Positions 56,562-64,000 of a DNA stretch of 64,000 nt are shown here, piece by piece; position 1 is the stretch's first letter; the number at the start of each line of letters is the position of its first letter. This stretch comes from Rhizobium binae (GTDB lineage: Bacteria; Pseudomonadota; Alphaproteobacteria; Rhizobiales; Rhizobiaceae). The notes below the pieces were generated by a model. The model was not told where the DNA came from, did not search any database, and was given only the letters and a program-made list of their open reading frames with translations. The DNA lies in NCBI RefSeq assembly GCF_017357225.1, contig NZ_CP071607.1:372001-436000 (forward strand), written 5' to 3'. The position numbers and the translations under genes are program-made.

Positions 56562-57425
56562 ATGTTTGCTGTGACTGGAATAACAGGTCAGGTCGGCGCC
56601 GTGGTCGGCGCGAAATTGATGGATCAGGGACTGCCTGTCCGTGCAGTCCTGCGCAATGCGGAAAAAGCAGGCGCCTGGCGGGATCGCGGTGCGAAAATCG
56701 CCATTGCCCAAATGACGGACGCGTCGTCCCTCGCCCTCGCCTTCGAAGGCGCCGAGGGCGTCTTCCTGCTTCTGCCGCCCAGCTTCGATCCTGCGCCGGG
56801 TTTCCCGGAGGTAAAGGCAATCATCGAGGCGCTCAAGACGGCGCTCACAAAGGCGTCACCGAAGAAGGTGGTCTGCCTGTCGACGATCGGCGCTCAGGCA
56901 AAGCAGGAGAATCTGCTGAGCCAGCTCGACCTCTTCGAGCAGGCAATGTCGACACTCCCGATCCCGGTAGCGTTCTTGCGCGCCTGCTGGTTCATGGAGA
57001 ATTCAGCCTGGGACATCGCACCGGCAAGGGAGAGCGGCATCATGCCAAGCTTTCTGCAGCCGGTCACCAAACCCGTGGCGATGGTATCCGTGCGCGATGT
57101 CGGCGCCACTGCGGCTGAAATGCTGCAGGAGGACTGGACCGGTAAACGCATCGTCGAGCTTGAGGGTCCTTTCCGCATCACGCCGCTGCAGATGGCGGAG
57201 GCCTTCTCTACCGTGCTCGGCAAGTCGATCCGTGCCGAGCCGGTTGCAAGAGAGACATGGGAAGCGCTGTTTTTGAACCAGGGGATGCAGAACCCCCGAC
57301 CCCGTATGCGCATGCTTGACGGCTTCAACGAAGGCTGGATCGAGTTCGAAGGCGGCGAGGCCCGATCGCGCAAGGGAACAACCACCTTTGAGACCGCTAT
57401 CCGCAAACTGGTCGAACGCGGCTGA
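56562..57425 (+). CDS. NmrA-like NAD(P)H-binding reductase/sensor protein
   Basis: A 287-aa protein with a Rossmann motif (MFAVTGITGQVGAVVGAKLM) and NmrA-family features (VRAVLRNAEKAGAWRDRGAK, FLLLPPSFDPAPG, VCLSTIGAQAK). Related proteins are NAD(P)H quinone reductases or redox sensors. The ATG at 56562 starts the Rossmann strand; upstream in-frame sequence lies in the LysR operator region. A frameshifted paralogue is encoded at 57550. Confidence 0.87.
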   Translation: MFAVTGITGQVGAVVGAKLMDQGLPVRAVLRNAEKAGAWRDRGAKIAIAQMTDASSLALAFEGAEGVFLLLPPSFDPAPGFPEVKAIIEALKTALTKASPKKVVCLSTIGAQAKQENLLSQLDLFEQAMSTLPIPVAFLRACWFMENSAWDIAPARESGIMPSFLQPVTKPVAMVSVRDVGATAAEMLQEDWTGKRIVELEGPFRITPLQMAEAFSTVLGKSIRAEPVARETWEALFLNQGMQNPRPRMRMLDGFNEGWIEFEGGEARSRKGTTTFETAIRKLVERG

Positions 57426-57549
57426 CGAACACGCCGTGGCGGCTTCAGCAATCCCATGGAGGTCGCTACCCGAGGCCGAGGCGCCTGCCCAGCGGCACAC
57501 GTCTCATACAGCCTTTCGGCGGGCTCGCTATTTCGTCCATCGGGTCGCG

Positions 57550-58409
57550 TCAGGACGAGTCACGAACGAGCCCATCTATGTACGTCTGGAGCGGGATCGA
57601 TCCGCGAATTGCGTCCTCGGGATATTCGGGGCCATCGGCGGTGAGAGCCGTCATCCTGGCATATGAGTGAGCCGCCGCGTCGGAGAAGCCCGAACGGCGG
57701 TATGCGTCTTCCCAGGCTTCGCGCGGGATCACCTCGACGCGAACGGTCCGGCCGAGGGTGGCGGCGAAGGCTGCGGCAACGTCATTGGGAGAGTATCGCT
57801 CCGGCCCTTCGACGGCGTATATGGCGATCTGCTCGATCGGCTCCTGCAGCAGCCGCGCAGCCACCCTTCCCAGATCCTCCGGCGCGACCATCGGGAGCGC
57901 GAGGTCGGCCGGGAGCATGGTCGACAACACCCCGTCCTTCGTCACGGAGCCTGCCATCGTATCCCAGTTGCTGTAGTAATAGGCTGCGCGGATGACACTG
58001 GCAGGAATCGGCTGGTTTCTCAGGCCCACCTCCAGTTCATAAAGGACGTTGAGATCGCCGCATTGCTCGCCCGGCTGCGCGCCCATGGTTGATTGCGCCA
58101 CCACCTTCTCCAGTCCCGAGCCTTCGATCGCCTCGAGCAGGCAACGCACGGTCTCCCGTTCCTCCCGATCCGTATCGCTCGCGATGTCAGCATTCGGGTT
58201 TAGCAGGAAGGCCCGCTTCCCGCGGCGGAACACCGTCCGTAGCGAGGTCACGTCGTGGACTCGGCGAGCGCAACCTCTGCGCCCCGCCGTCGCCATGCGC
58301 CCGCCTTCTCAGGGTTTCGCGTGACGATGGTGACGGCTTCGCCCTCAGCGAGCAGCGTCCTCGCCACTGCTGAGCCAACGCGCCCCGTCCCTCCAACAAT
58401 GATGTACAT
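57550..58409 (-). pseudogene. NmrA-like reductase gene with a single frameshift
   Basis: From the ATG at 58409 the frame reads MYIIVGGTGRVGSAVARTLL, VTRNPEKAGAWRRRGAEVAL and stops at about 58254. Restoring one missing base at about 58257 continues VHDVTSLRTVFRRGKRAFLL and then STMGAQPGEQCGD to the stop at 57550. The total is one base short of a full family-length gene (about 287 codons), so it is a recent inactivation or a sequencing error. It is a paralogue of the gene at 56562. Confidence 0.82.
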
Positions 58410-58602
58410 CGGCCATGCCTCCCGCAATCATGCCGAGCACAACACTTCGCCTCTGCCAAAGGTTCCCTTGCCGTCGCACGCACAGTTCACCGATGCGGAG
58501 CGCCTGCAGCTCAGCGGGACTTGGCGCCTGCGGCTCAATGGCTCACGCAATTGACGCTTTTATGGGCCCTCGATCCGCATGCTCATCAGCAACAGGACAC
58601 CA

Positions 58603-59013
58603 ATGATGCGAACTTCGGCTGCAGAATTTTCCGCTCTCCTTCTTCCAATACTGGCGAGTTGCACGACGACCTCGGGTGGCATTGTCACCGAGAACAAGAG
58701 CCTTACTGCAGTCAGCGCCGAGCGGACGCGACTGGCGCAGGCCTGGCACCTCAAAGCCGATTGCTCACAAGCAAGCCGTCCGAACGTTCGAACAGTTTCT
58801 CCGCCAGCTCATGGGAAACTGGAAATCGTACCAGAAGATGTACTCGCGAACTCGAAGAAGTTTTCCAAATGCGCAACGGCGAAAACCGCCGGCGTGGTTG
58901 TTTACTACACCTCTGCAGCCGGGTACGTCGGCCCTGATAAAACAACGTTCAGGGAGTCCTACGGAGATGGCTTCGTTCGCGACGTGACTTTCGACGTCAA
59001 CGTCGTCAAGTAG
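58603..59013 (+). CDS. Putative secreted lipoprotein of unknown function
   Basis: A 136-aa protein with a lipoprotein-like signal (AAEFSALLLPILASC) and a beta-rich mature domain: VRTVSPPAHGKLEIVPED, GVVVYYTSAAGYVGPDKTTF and VRDVTFDVNVV. The pattern recalls small cadherin/Big-like periplasmic domains, but no family was assigned. The start could also be the ATG at 58579. Confidence 0.68.
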   Translation: MMRTSAAEFSALLLPILASCTTTSGGIVTENKSLTAVSAERTRLAQAWHLKADCSQASRPNVRTVSPPAHGKLEIVPEDVLANSKKFSKCATAKTAGVVVYYTSAAGYVGPDKTTFRESYGDGFVRDVTFDVNVVK

Positions 59014-59088
59014 AGCGCGGGGGAGCGCCGGCGCGTTGGAAAGCCTATTCGTAATATTCATTGCATCAGGCGATTTTTTGGGAATTAA

Positions 59089-59571
59089 TCAAGCCTGTCG
59101 TGCTTTCAATGATAACACCAAGGTTACGGGGTTTGCCGGCGACGCGACGAACCCATAATGCTCGTAAAAGGCCTTGGCTTCGTCGGAGATTGCGTGAACC
59201 AGAAGGCCGCGAATGCCCATGATATGCGCCGCCTGTCCGGTGCGCAAAACGGCGTCTTGCAACAGCGCAGCTCCGATGCCTTTTCCCTGCCAGCTCCGAT
59301 CGATAGCAAGACGACCAAGCACTGCCATGGGAACGGGGTCCGGCATATTGCGTCGGACAGGTCCCGGCGCGTCCGCAACCGCGAGCGCCCCCGATGACAG
59401 GCAATAGTAACCGATGACACGCTTGCCCTCGCAAACCACATAGGTTCGGGACGCGCCACTGACCTGATTGGCCCGCGCGCGACGGCGCAGCCATTCATCG
59501 AGGCTATCGTGCCCGCTATCGAATAGTTGGAGATCGTGCGCTTCCCCGAGAAGCGCCGGCGGTAACAACAT
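59089..59571 (-). CDS. GNAT-family acetyltransferase toxin (TacT-like)
   Basis: A 160-aa GNAT protein: LQLFDSGHDSLDEWLRRRAR, YYCLSSGALAVADAP, VPMAVLGRLAIDRSWQGKGI (acetyl-CoA loop Q-x-x-G-x-G) and DEAKAFYEHYGFVASPANPV. TacT-type toxins acetylate charged tRNAs and block translation. The start overlaps the antitoxin stop by 1 base (TAATG), the usual arrangement with a DUF1778 antitoxin. Confidence 0.92.
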   Translation of the reverse strand: MLLPPALLGEAHDLQLFDSGHDSLDEWLRRRARANQVSGASRTYVVCEGKRVIGYYCLSSGALAVADAPGPVRRNMPDPVPMAVLGRLAIDRSWQGKGIGAALLQDAVLRTGQAAHIMGIRGLLVHAISDEAKAFYEHYGFVASPANPVTLVLSLKARQA

Positions 59572-59855
59572 TACCGCTGCCAGGGTCTGGGAGCATTCAT
59601 CAGCCGCTCGAAACCTTCGCCGCTCGGCGGCTGGTCGAGGACGGCCAGATAGTGTTTATAGCTGTCGTGATCGACTTGCACCAATGTCTGGTCGAGAAGC
59701 GCGTCTTCGGCGGCGCGGCGCGCGGCGTCGATCATGAAATCCGAGCGGGTTTTCCCATGAGCCTTGGCTGCACGGTCGATCAGGCCGCGAATGTCGTCGC
59801 GAACCTTCAAATTGACGGCGTGTTTGTGGGTGTCGGTCGCGTTTTTGCTGGCCAT
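59571..59855 (-). CDS. DUF1778 (TacA-like) ribbon-helix-helix antitoxin
   Basis: A 94-aa protein: HAVNLKVRDDIRGLIDRAAK and HGKTRSDFMIDAARRAAEDA form the RHH DNA-binding part, and the C-terminal tail (YKHYLAVLDQPPSGEGFERL) wraps the toxin. The ATG at 59855 has GGAG upstream. It lies upstream of the toxin, and a palindrome 38 bp upstream is the probable operator for autoregulation. Confidence 0.93.
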   Translation of the reverse strand: MASKNATDTHKHAVNLKVRDDIRGLIDRAAKAHGKTRSDFMIDAARRAAEDALLDQTLVQVDHDSYKHYLAVLDQPPSGEGFERLMNAPRPWQR

Positions 59856-59892
59856 GGTCTTCTCCTTCGAGATCAGCCTATACCATAAGCGC

Positions 59893-59907
59893 ATACACAA
59901 CGTGTAT
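59893..59907. promoter_or_regulatory. Operator palindrome of the toxin-antitoxin pair
   Basis: ATACAC-AAC-GTGTAT is a perfect 6-bp dyad with a 3-bp spacer, 38-52 bp upstream of the antitoxin start. Its size and position fit an RHH-antitoxin operator overlapping the promoter. Confidence 0.75.
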
Positions 59908-60278
59908 CTATTTCTTGCGGCGCAGCGGTTGAAAGATGCCCGGCCCACCGGCCGCACCGCTTCGCCGTGGTTAAGCGATAAGTGCGTCCGGCGATTCTGG
60001 AGTCTTGCAGATTTGCCGAGCAAATCTGCGGGAGGGTTGGCTGAAACGGGCCGGCTGATCGACCGGCCGGCTTGGCCGTAGGGCTGGGCTACGACGCGCG
60101 CCGGCCGGTCGACCATCCGACTCCGCTTGAGCCAACAGAATGATTCAATCTAGCCCGGAAAGGCTCTAGCTCAGGCGTGGGCGAACCAAAAAGGGTCAAG
60201 CCGCGACGCTATCCTCGATGCGTATCGAACGGTCGCGAGGGCGCCTCCGCAAGGATGATGCGGGTCGAAGGCCGTCCG
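59908..60278. other. Intergenic region upstream of the toxin-antitoxin pair
   Basis: About 370 bp without a supported gene. It contains two inverted repeats: GCAGATTTG-CCGAG-CAAATCTGC (60007-60029, perfect 9-bp stem) and CGACCGGCCGG ... CCGGCCGGTCG (60060-60070 with 60101-60111, 11-bp arms around a 30-bp loop). Confidence 0.6.
60007..60029. repeat. Perfect 9-bp inverted repeat
   Basis: GCAGATTTG and CAAATCTGC flank CCGAG. No T-run follows on either strand, so it is a weak terminator candidate at best. Confidence 0.7.
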
Positions 60279-60782
60279 CTACTCGGTCAGGCTGGAAAGC
60301 AATTCGTCGAGCTGTTCCAACTGCTCCGGCAATGCGACAGCCGAGCCCTGCAGTGCTTCCTCAAGCGCCTCCCTGGACGGATAGACTTCCTGGAAAATCA
60401 CAAGCGTCTTCCCGCCTTGGTCTTCGAAAGTCACGGTCGTGATCGCGCCCTCTTCGCCCTCGTCGTTGGTCCAGACGATGCGCTCGTTCGGCACCACCTC
60501 GAGATACTTGCCATAGAAGGCCATGGTGTCCGAACCGCCGGCGCCGAATTCCAGCCGATATTTACCGCCGGTGCGGACGTCCATTTCGCATGATACGAGC
60601 GAAATGCCGGGCACCGATTTCGGCACCCACCAGCGCTGGAACAGCTCGGCCTGGCTCCACGCCCTGAAAACCGTGCTCGGCGGCGCATCGAATATCCGCG
60701 TTACCAGCAGTTCGCGATCCCCTCTGCGCTCGACCGACGTGCGGTTCTGCGCGCCATCTGCGCTCTCAACTTGCTCAGTCAT
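60279..60782 (-). CDS. SRPBCC (AHSA1-like) domain protein
   Basis: A 167-aa protein with the START-like fold: LLVTRIFDAPPSTVFRAWSQ, FQRWWVPKSVPG, YLEVVPNERIVWTNDEGEEG and TLVIFQEVYPSREALEEALQ. The fold binds hydrophobic ligands or acts in chaperone/stress pathways. Its start overlaps the ArsR stop by 8 bp, the standard ArsR-SRPBCC pair, so the two are co-transcribed. Confidence 0.9.
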   Translation of the reverse strand: MTEQVESADGAQNRTSVERRGDRELLVTRIFDAPPSTVFRAWSQAELFQRWWVPKSVPGISLVSCEMDVRTGGKYRLEFGAGGSDTMAFYGKYLEVVPNERIVWTNDEGEEGAITTVTFEDQGGKTLVIFQEVYPSREALEEALQGSAVALPEQLEQLDELLSSLTE

Positions 60783-61122
60783 CGCTTCCCTCCCGTTTCA
60801 TTTCGTTGATGATCTCATCCAATGCTTCGAAGCGGGCCTCGAACAGCCTGCGATGCGCCCCGATCCACTCGGCCTCCGCCTTGAGACCGCGTTTTCCAAG
60901 CCTGCAGGTTCTCACCCGTCCGACCTTCTGCGTGACGACGAGCCCCGCCCGCTCGAGAACCTGGACGTGTTTCTTCATGCCGGTCAGCGTCATCTGGAAT
61001 TGATCCGCGAGACTGGTGATCGACGCGTCGCCTCGCCCAAGCTGATCGATGATCCCGCGACGGGTCGCATCGGACAGCGCCGCGAACGAGAGATCGAGGG
61101 GAGGATCTAAATACTGAACCAT
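60775..61122 (-). CDS. ArsR-family transcriptional regulator
   Basis: A 115-aa winged-HTH protein: FAALSDATRRGIIDQLGRGD, ITSLADQFQMTLTGMKKHVQ, VLERAGLVVTQKVGRVRTCR. It lacks the ELCVCDL metal-binding motif, so it probably senses something other than arsenic. The ATG at 61122 (MVQYLDPPL) is chosen because the family starts there; it lies inside a perfect 20-bp palindrome. There is no Shine-Dalgarno, which fits a (near-)leaderless message. Confidence 0.9.
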   Translation of the reverse strand: MVQYLDPPLDLSFAALSDATRRGIIDQLGRGDASITSLADQFQMTLTGMKKHVQVLERAGLVVTQKVGRVRTCRLGKRGLKAEAEWIGAHRRLFEARFEALDEIINEMKREGSDD

Positions 61123-61164
61123 ATGGTTCAGTGTATAACGCGCTCGCATCGAAAGCGCAAGCGT
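61113..61164 (-). promoter_or_regulatory. Promoter and palindromic operator of the arsR-like gene
   Basis: On the minus strand TTGCGC, a 17-bp spacer and TATACA lie 7 bp ahead of the ATG at 61122. The perfect 20-bp palindrome ACTGAACCATATGGTTCAGT (61113-61132) covers the start codon and the expected transcription start, so the regulator would block its own initiation. Confidence 0.75.
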
Positions 61165-61289
61165 CCCGAGCTTTCCTACTGCAGACCGGTCATTCGAGGT
61201 CATGTACCGCGACGGTGGCAGCGAAAGATAATCTGGCGCCGGCCTACGACAGTGATCGAGCGCCTCGCATCTGATTCAGCTTCAGGACT

Positions 61290-61799
61290 TCAGGTGAGTT
61301 GAGCGAGGATATCGTCGACGACGCTTGTAATGCTGCCCGCCGTGTCGATAGTGATCCCGACGGGAAGATACTCCCGGGTGTTGTGATAACGCAGTACCAG
61401 AGCCCGCTCGGCCCGCTCGAAGCCCGGCTCATCGGGCCGCCCATCCAATCGTCGGTTCAAAGTCTCAACGTCGATGTCGAGCACGAAAACCTTATCGAAC
61501 AGGTGCAGGAATTTGTGGAAATTGCGCGAGCCGCCACAGAAGAAAGTAACAGGGTGGGTGGTGTCGGCAGCAATGGCTCGGACCTTTTCGGCAGGCCAGA
61601 TCCAATGCGCGTATCCCCAGGCAATGCGGTCGGCGCCTTCGGGTGGTCCCGCGAGTGCCTGGCCTGTCTCGGGGTCTCCCACATATGCCAGGACGCGGTC
61701 ACCATGGACAACATGGCAGCCCCGTCGCTCCAGTTCGGAAGCGACAGACGTTTTTCCAGTGCCCGAACTGCCTTCGATCAAGTAGTTCCTGATGCCCAT
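61290..61799 (-). CDS. P-loop ATP-binding protein (small kinase-like)
   Basis: A 169-aa protein with Walker A LIEGSSGTGKTSVASELERR near the N-terminus, GDRVLAYVGDP, and a C-terminal KVFVLDIDVETLNRRLDGRP. This is the AAA/shikimate- or adenylate-kinase-like fold; the substrate is unknown. The ATG at 61799 (MGIRNYLIEG) places the first beta-strand correctly; the frame is open 22 codons further upstream. Confidence 0.78.
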   Translation of the reverse strand: MGIRNYLIEGSSGTGKTSVASELERRGCHVVHGDRVLAYVGDPETGQALAGPPEGADRIAWGYAHWIWPAEKVRAIAADTTHPVTFFCGGSRNFHKFLHLFDKVFVLDIDVETLNRRLDGRPDEPGFERAERALVLRYHNTREYLPVGITIDTAGSITSVVDDILAQLT

Positions 61800-62089
61800 G
61801 AGCGCTTTTATCACGGGCTTTGATCCGGTGAGAAGAGTCTCACCGTACGGAGGATGAGCCGGCACGCCGTCGATCCATCAAGGACCGCGATCAAACAAGC
61901 AAAAGCATCCCGGGCGCTCGACATTGCGCTTCTGGATCCGTCCCAAAGCAATCAGCGGCGAGGCCGGCGAAGCGCTGCGGCAAATGGCGTGGTTCGTGAC
62001 GCCGATCGACTTAGAGCGCTTCAACTCTTCACGGAAACGCAGAACTGCTCTAACCTTTTGGATTTACGCGATTCCAGGCAGGACCCCTA
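61800..62089. other. Intergenic region with a rhizobial palindromic repeat
   Basis: About 290 bp without a supported gene. It contains the inverted repeat described at 62011-62053 and T/A-rich sequence after it. Confidence 0.5.
62011..62053. repeat. RIME-like palindromic intergenic element
   Basis: TTAGAGCGCTTC at one end and AGAACTGCTCTAA at the other form imperfect inverted arms (TTAGAGC--TTC). The following text (GGATTTACGCGATTCCAGG) resembles the second half of a dispersed rhizobial element. It abuts the methyltransferase pseudogene. Confidence 0.5.
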
Positions 62090-62593
62090 CTAAACGGAAC
62101 GGAAGTATCGAAGGGCGCGATAGCGGTATCGCTGAAGCCGGCCGCCGATGCCCTTGATTGCGCTCATCGGTAGGCGAATCCAATCGTTCTCGGCCACGCC
62201 GCGCCAGCAGACGAGAGCGACCCGTCCGCCCGGCCGGAACGCGCGGCGCATATGCGCGAACGCTCCTGTCGGATCATCGGAGAACATCATCCCGAATCGC
62301 GAGAACAAAGTATCGAATGCGCCCTCGGCCAACTCAGCGCTGCCGGCGTCGGCCACTCGGAACATGGCCGGCGTATTCTGTGGCGCAAGCGCGCCCGGTC
62401 GATCAGCGGTTCAGATATGTCCACGCCCAGCACTTGCCCCCGGGCCGACGCGGGCGGCCAGCGCCAGACTCGACGCGCCCGCGCCACAGCCGACGAGATC
62501 GACATATCTTTGCGCAAATAACCCGCGCTTCTTCGCGCGAAAGCCCTCTCGTCTGTAAACCAAACCCGCCTCATGCCAGATCCGGATATCCAT
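62090..62593 (-). pseudogene. Class I SAM-dependent methyltransferase pseudogene
   Basis: Successive frames on the minus strand give VGCGAGASSLALAARVGPG (motif I), then GQVLGVDISEPLIDRARL, then PAMFRVADAGSAELAEGAFD and FSRFGMMFSDDPTGAFAHMR. These are consecutive pieces of one methyltransferase separated by at least two frameshifts. The C-terminus stops short of family length (after IRLPMSAIKGI). Confidence 0.8.
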
Positions 62594-62670
62594 GACGCGG
62601 GTTCGTGATGCGGTGGCCGCCGTTCTCGATACCATGACGCTGACGCAATTCGTGGCGTCGAACAGCCGGA

Positions 62671-63540
62671 TCAGGATATGATCGCCGGCGAGTGGTCGCT
62701 CGAACAGCGCAAACGTGCAGTATCGAGCGCGCGGCAATATCGATTTATCTGGGCAATATCGATCGGGGGATCGTCTACCTGAATGCCGTCGATGAGCGCC
62801 GCGGCCTTGCGAATCATCCCGTCCAAGAGTTCGACCTCGATTGCAATCGAGGGATCTGTTGAGGTCAGGGTCGTGGCGCCGACTTGGCCGCGCGCGGCGG
62901 CGGCCATCAGAAATGCCATCATCACGCGTGCGAGGCACTCTGCATTTGCACCGAGGGAGAGAACGTAGTCAGGGTGGACAGTCAGATCTGGTGCGGTTTG
63001 GTTGTCGTGCGATGACACGCGCCGGTGATCGAGGATGGCGGCCAACGGTTCAGACCCTGCGCCAGACGCAACAACGGCTTTCCAGTCGGCAGTACTGATC
63101 GCGAGATCCGATCCCGCATCCTCCAGCGCGAAGGCTAGACCGGACTGCACAAGCCTCGGTGGCGCAGCATCTTGGTGACGGTAAAGTTCCAAGACATCGC
63201 CCAGTGCGACGCGTCCGTAAATCGCCTTGCGCTGCTCTGACGATCCGCTGGTCCGAACCAATTCCAGGGTAACAAGGTGCCCGAGGAGTCGCTCGGCCGC
63301 TGCGGGGCTCCAGATCGCGAACCGGCTGACAGTCTCTGCAACGATGAGGTTCGATGTATCCGCTCCGCCGAAAGCAGCGGGAATGGACATGGCGAGAAGT
63401 CCGCTTGCACGAAGGATGGAAGTCTGGTCAGGATTGCTACTTGTCATTTCTGCCAAGCGATCGAGTGCGGCCACGACGTCCGCTTCCCTCGTCAGGACAG
63501 GCGGCACGGGTCGCAGTCGATCAGCCGTCGATACCATCAT
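62671..63540 (-). CDS. Acyl-CoA dehydrogenase-like flavoprotein (SfnB/DszC-like), possibly truncated
   Basis: A 289-aa protein with features of the acyl-CoA dehydrogenase fold: ASGLLAMSIPAAFGGADTSN, VAETVSRFA, and C-terminal MAFLMAAAARGQVGATTLTS. Family members used for sulfur scavenging run about 400 aa, so the central region is shortened or the protein diverged. It lies next to a flavin reductase domain gene, the usual partner that supplies FMNH2. It may be degenerate. Confidence 0.65.
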   Translation of the reverse strand: MMVSTADRLRPVPPVLTREADVVAALDRLAEMTSSNPDQTSILRASGLLAMSIPAAFGGADTSNLIVAETVSRFAIWSPAAAERLLGHLVTLELVRTSGSSEQRKAIYGRVALGDVLELYRHQDAAPPRLVQSGLAFALEDAGSDLAISTADWKAVVASGAGSEPLAAILDHRRVSSHDNQTAPDLTVHPDYVLSLGANAECLARVMMAFLMAAAARGQVGATTLTSTDPSIAIEVELLDGMIRKAAALIDGIQVDDPPIDIAQINRYCRALDTARLRCSSDHSPAIIS

Positions 63541-63567
63541 GCAGGCTCTCCTCGACTCAGACAGATG

Positions 63568-64000
63568 TCACGTCACCGCGTGGTACTTGCCATTCTGATA
63601 AAGCAGTGAACTGCCACCACCGAGGCGTATCGAAAGCACTCGGCCGATGAGGATGACATGGCTATGTCGCTCGATCGCCTCCTCGACCTCGCAGTCGAGC
63701 GCGGCAACCGCATTTTCCAGGACTGGCGCTCCGCTGGCGAGTCTCGTCCATTCGGCCCCGACATAGCGCTCGGGTCCTCTCAAACCTCCGACGCCCGCAA
63801 ACCGATTTGCTACGTCCTGATGGTCGGCACCGATCACATTCACCGCGAAATGGCGATAGCGCTCGACGACGGGCCAGGTGGAGGAGGATCTGTTGAGCGA
63901 CACCAGCATGCGCGGAGGATCGACTGACAATGCCGTCGCAGACGTGACCGTTGCTCCGGAGCGTTCTGTGCCCTCACCTGCCGTGATCACACTGACACCG
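63568..64000 (-). CDS. Flavin reductase domain protein, 5' end outside window
   Basis: The frame is open through the window end (GVSVITAGEGTERSGATVTS) and ends at 63568. It shows the flavin reductase pattern TSATALSVDPPRMLVSLNRS, FAVNVIGADHQDVANRFAGV and ERHSHVILIGRVLSI. Such enzymes reduce FMN with NADH for two-component monooxygenases. It is upstream of the acyl-CoA dehydrogenase-like gene on the same strand. Confidence 0.85.
   Translation of the reverse strand, partial: GVSVITAGEGTERSGATVTSATALSVDPPRMLVSLNRSSSTWPVVERYRHFAVNVIGADHQDVANRFAGVGGLRGPERYVGAEWTRLASGAPVLENAVAALDCEVEEAIERHSHVILIGRVLSIRLGGGSSLLYQNGKYHAVT

Overview
The window looks like one stretch of a Rhizobium-type alphaproteobacterial genome (high GC, R. 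etli / R. leguminosarum character). The basis is a minCDE operon, a DUF1127 protein, a candidate alpha-r14 small RNA, HmrR-type copper regulation and rhizobial flagellin debris. In rhizobia minCDE commonly sits on a large secondary replicon, so a chromid or large plasmid is the likely source; this is an inference. No rRNA, tRNA, CRISPR array or intact insertion sequence was seen.

Region 1 (1-19.2 kb) is carbohydrate and general metabolism. It holds a ROK regulator (5' end outside the window), a DMT exporter with a divergent AraC regulator, an O-methyltransferase, a GH20 hexosaminidase, an MFS pump, a 1095-aa GH94 phosphorylase and a kduI-kduD-GntR uronate module. A candidate anti-Shine-Dalgarno sRNA, a DnaQ-like exonuclease, an amine oxidase and an aldo/keto reductase follow. 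A chimeric scar at 2964-3385 joins a copy of part of the hexosaminidase to a copy of the 3' part of the ROK gene. A flagellin 3' remnant lies at 6830-7069.

Region 2 (19.2-23 kb) is minE-minD-minC, then decayed soxA and acyltransferase-3 remnants.

Region 3 (23-41.7 kb) is a dense copper-handling island. It encodes a CopZ chaperone, two P1B ATPases, an HmrR/CueR sensor, a 16-Cys Csp-like protein, two multicopper oxidases, a cupredoxin, a CusF-like protein, a lone TolC-type lipoprotein, DUF305, DUF411, DUF2933 and DUF5676 proteins, cytochromes, and a class III cyclase fused to a YHS metal-binding domain. Three promoters carry the same CueR/HmrR-type dyad with a 19-bp spacer. A perfect FNR/FixK box precedes the last leftward gene cluster. 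A diverged cupredoxin gene fragment lies beyond the right edge.

Region 4 (42.4-54.5 kb) is a compact, non-canonical Tad/Flp (type IVc pilus) locus. It has two CpaF/TadA ATPases, one with an FHA-like N-terminus, TadB, TadC, a CpaB-like protein, a CpaA prepilin peptidase, a small pilin, a 43-aa pilin-like peptide, three TadE/TadG-like proteins and a separate FHA membrane protein. No secretin, CpaE or CpaD is visible. This is the best candidate here for an unusual system.

Region 5 (54.6-64 kb) is mixed accessory DNA: an SDR, a LysR regulator divergent from an NmrA-like reductase, a frameshifted NmrA paralogue, a TacAT-type toxin-antitoxin pair with a palindromic operator, an ArsR-SRPBCC pair whose operator covers the start codon, an ATP-binding protein, a methyltransferase pseudogene and an acyl-CoA-dehydrogenase-like / flavin reductase pair cut by the window end.
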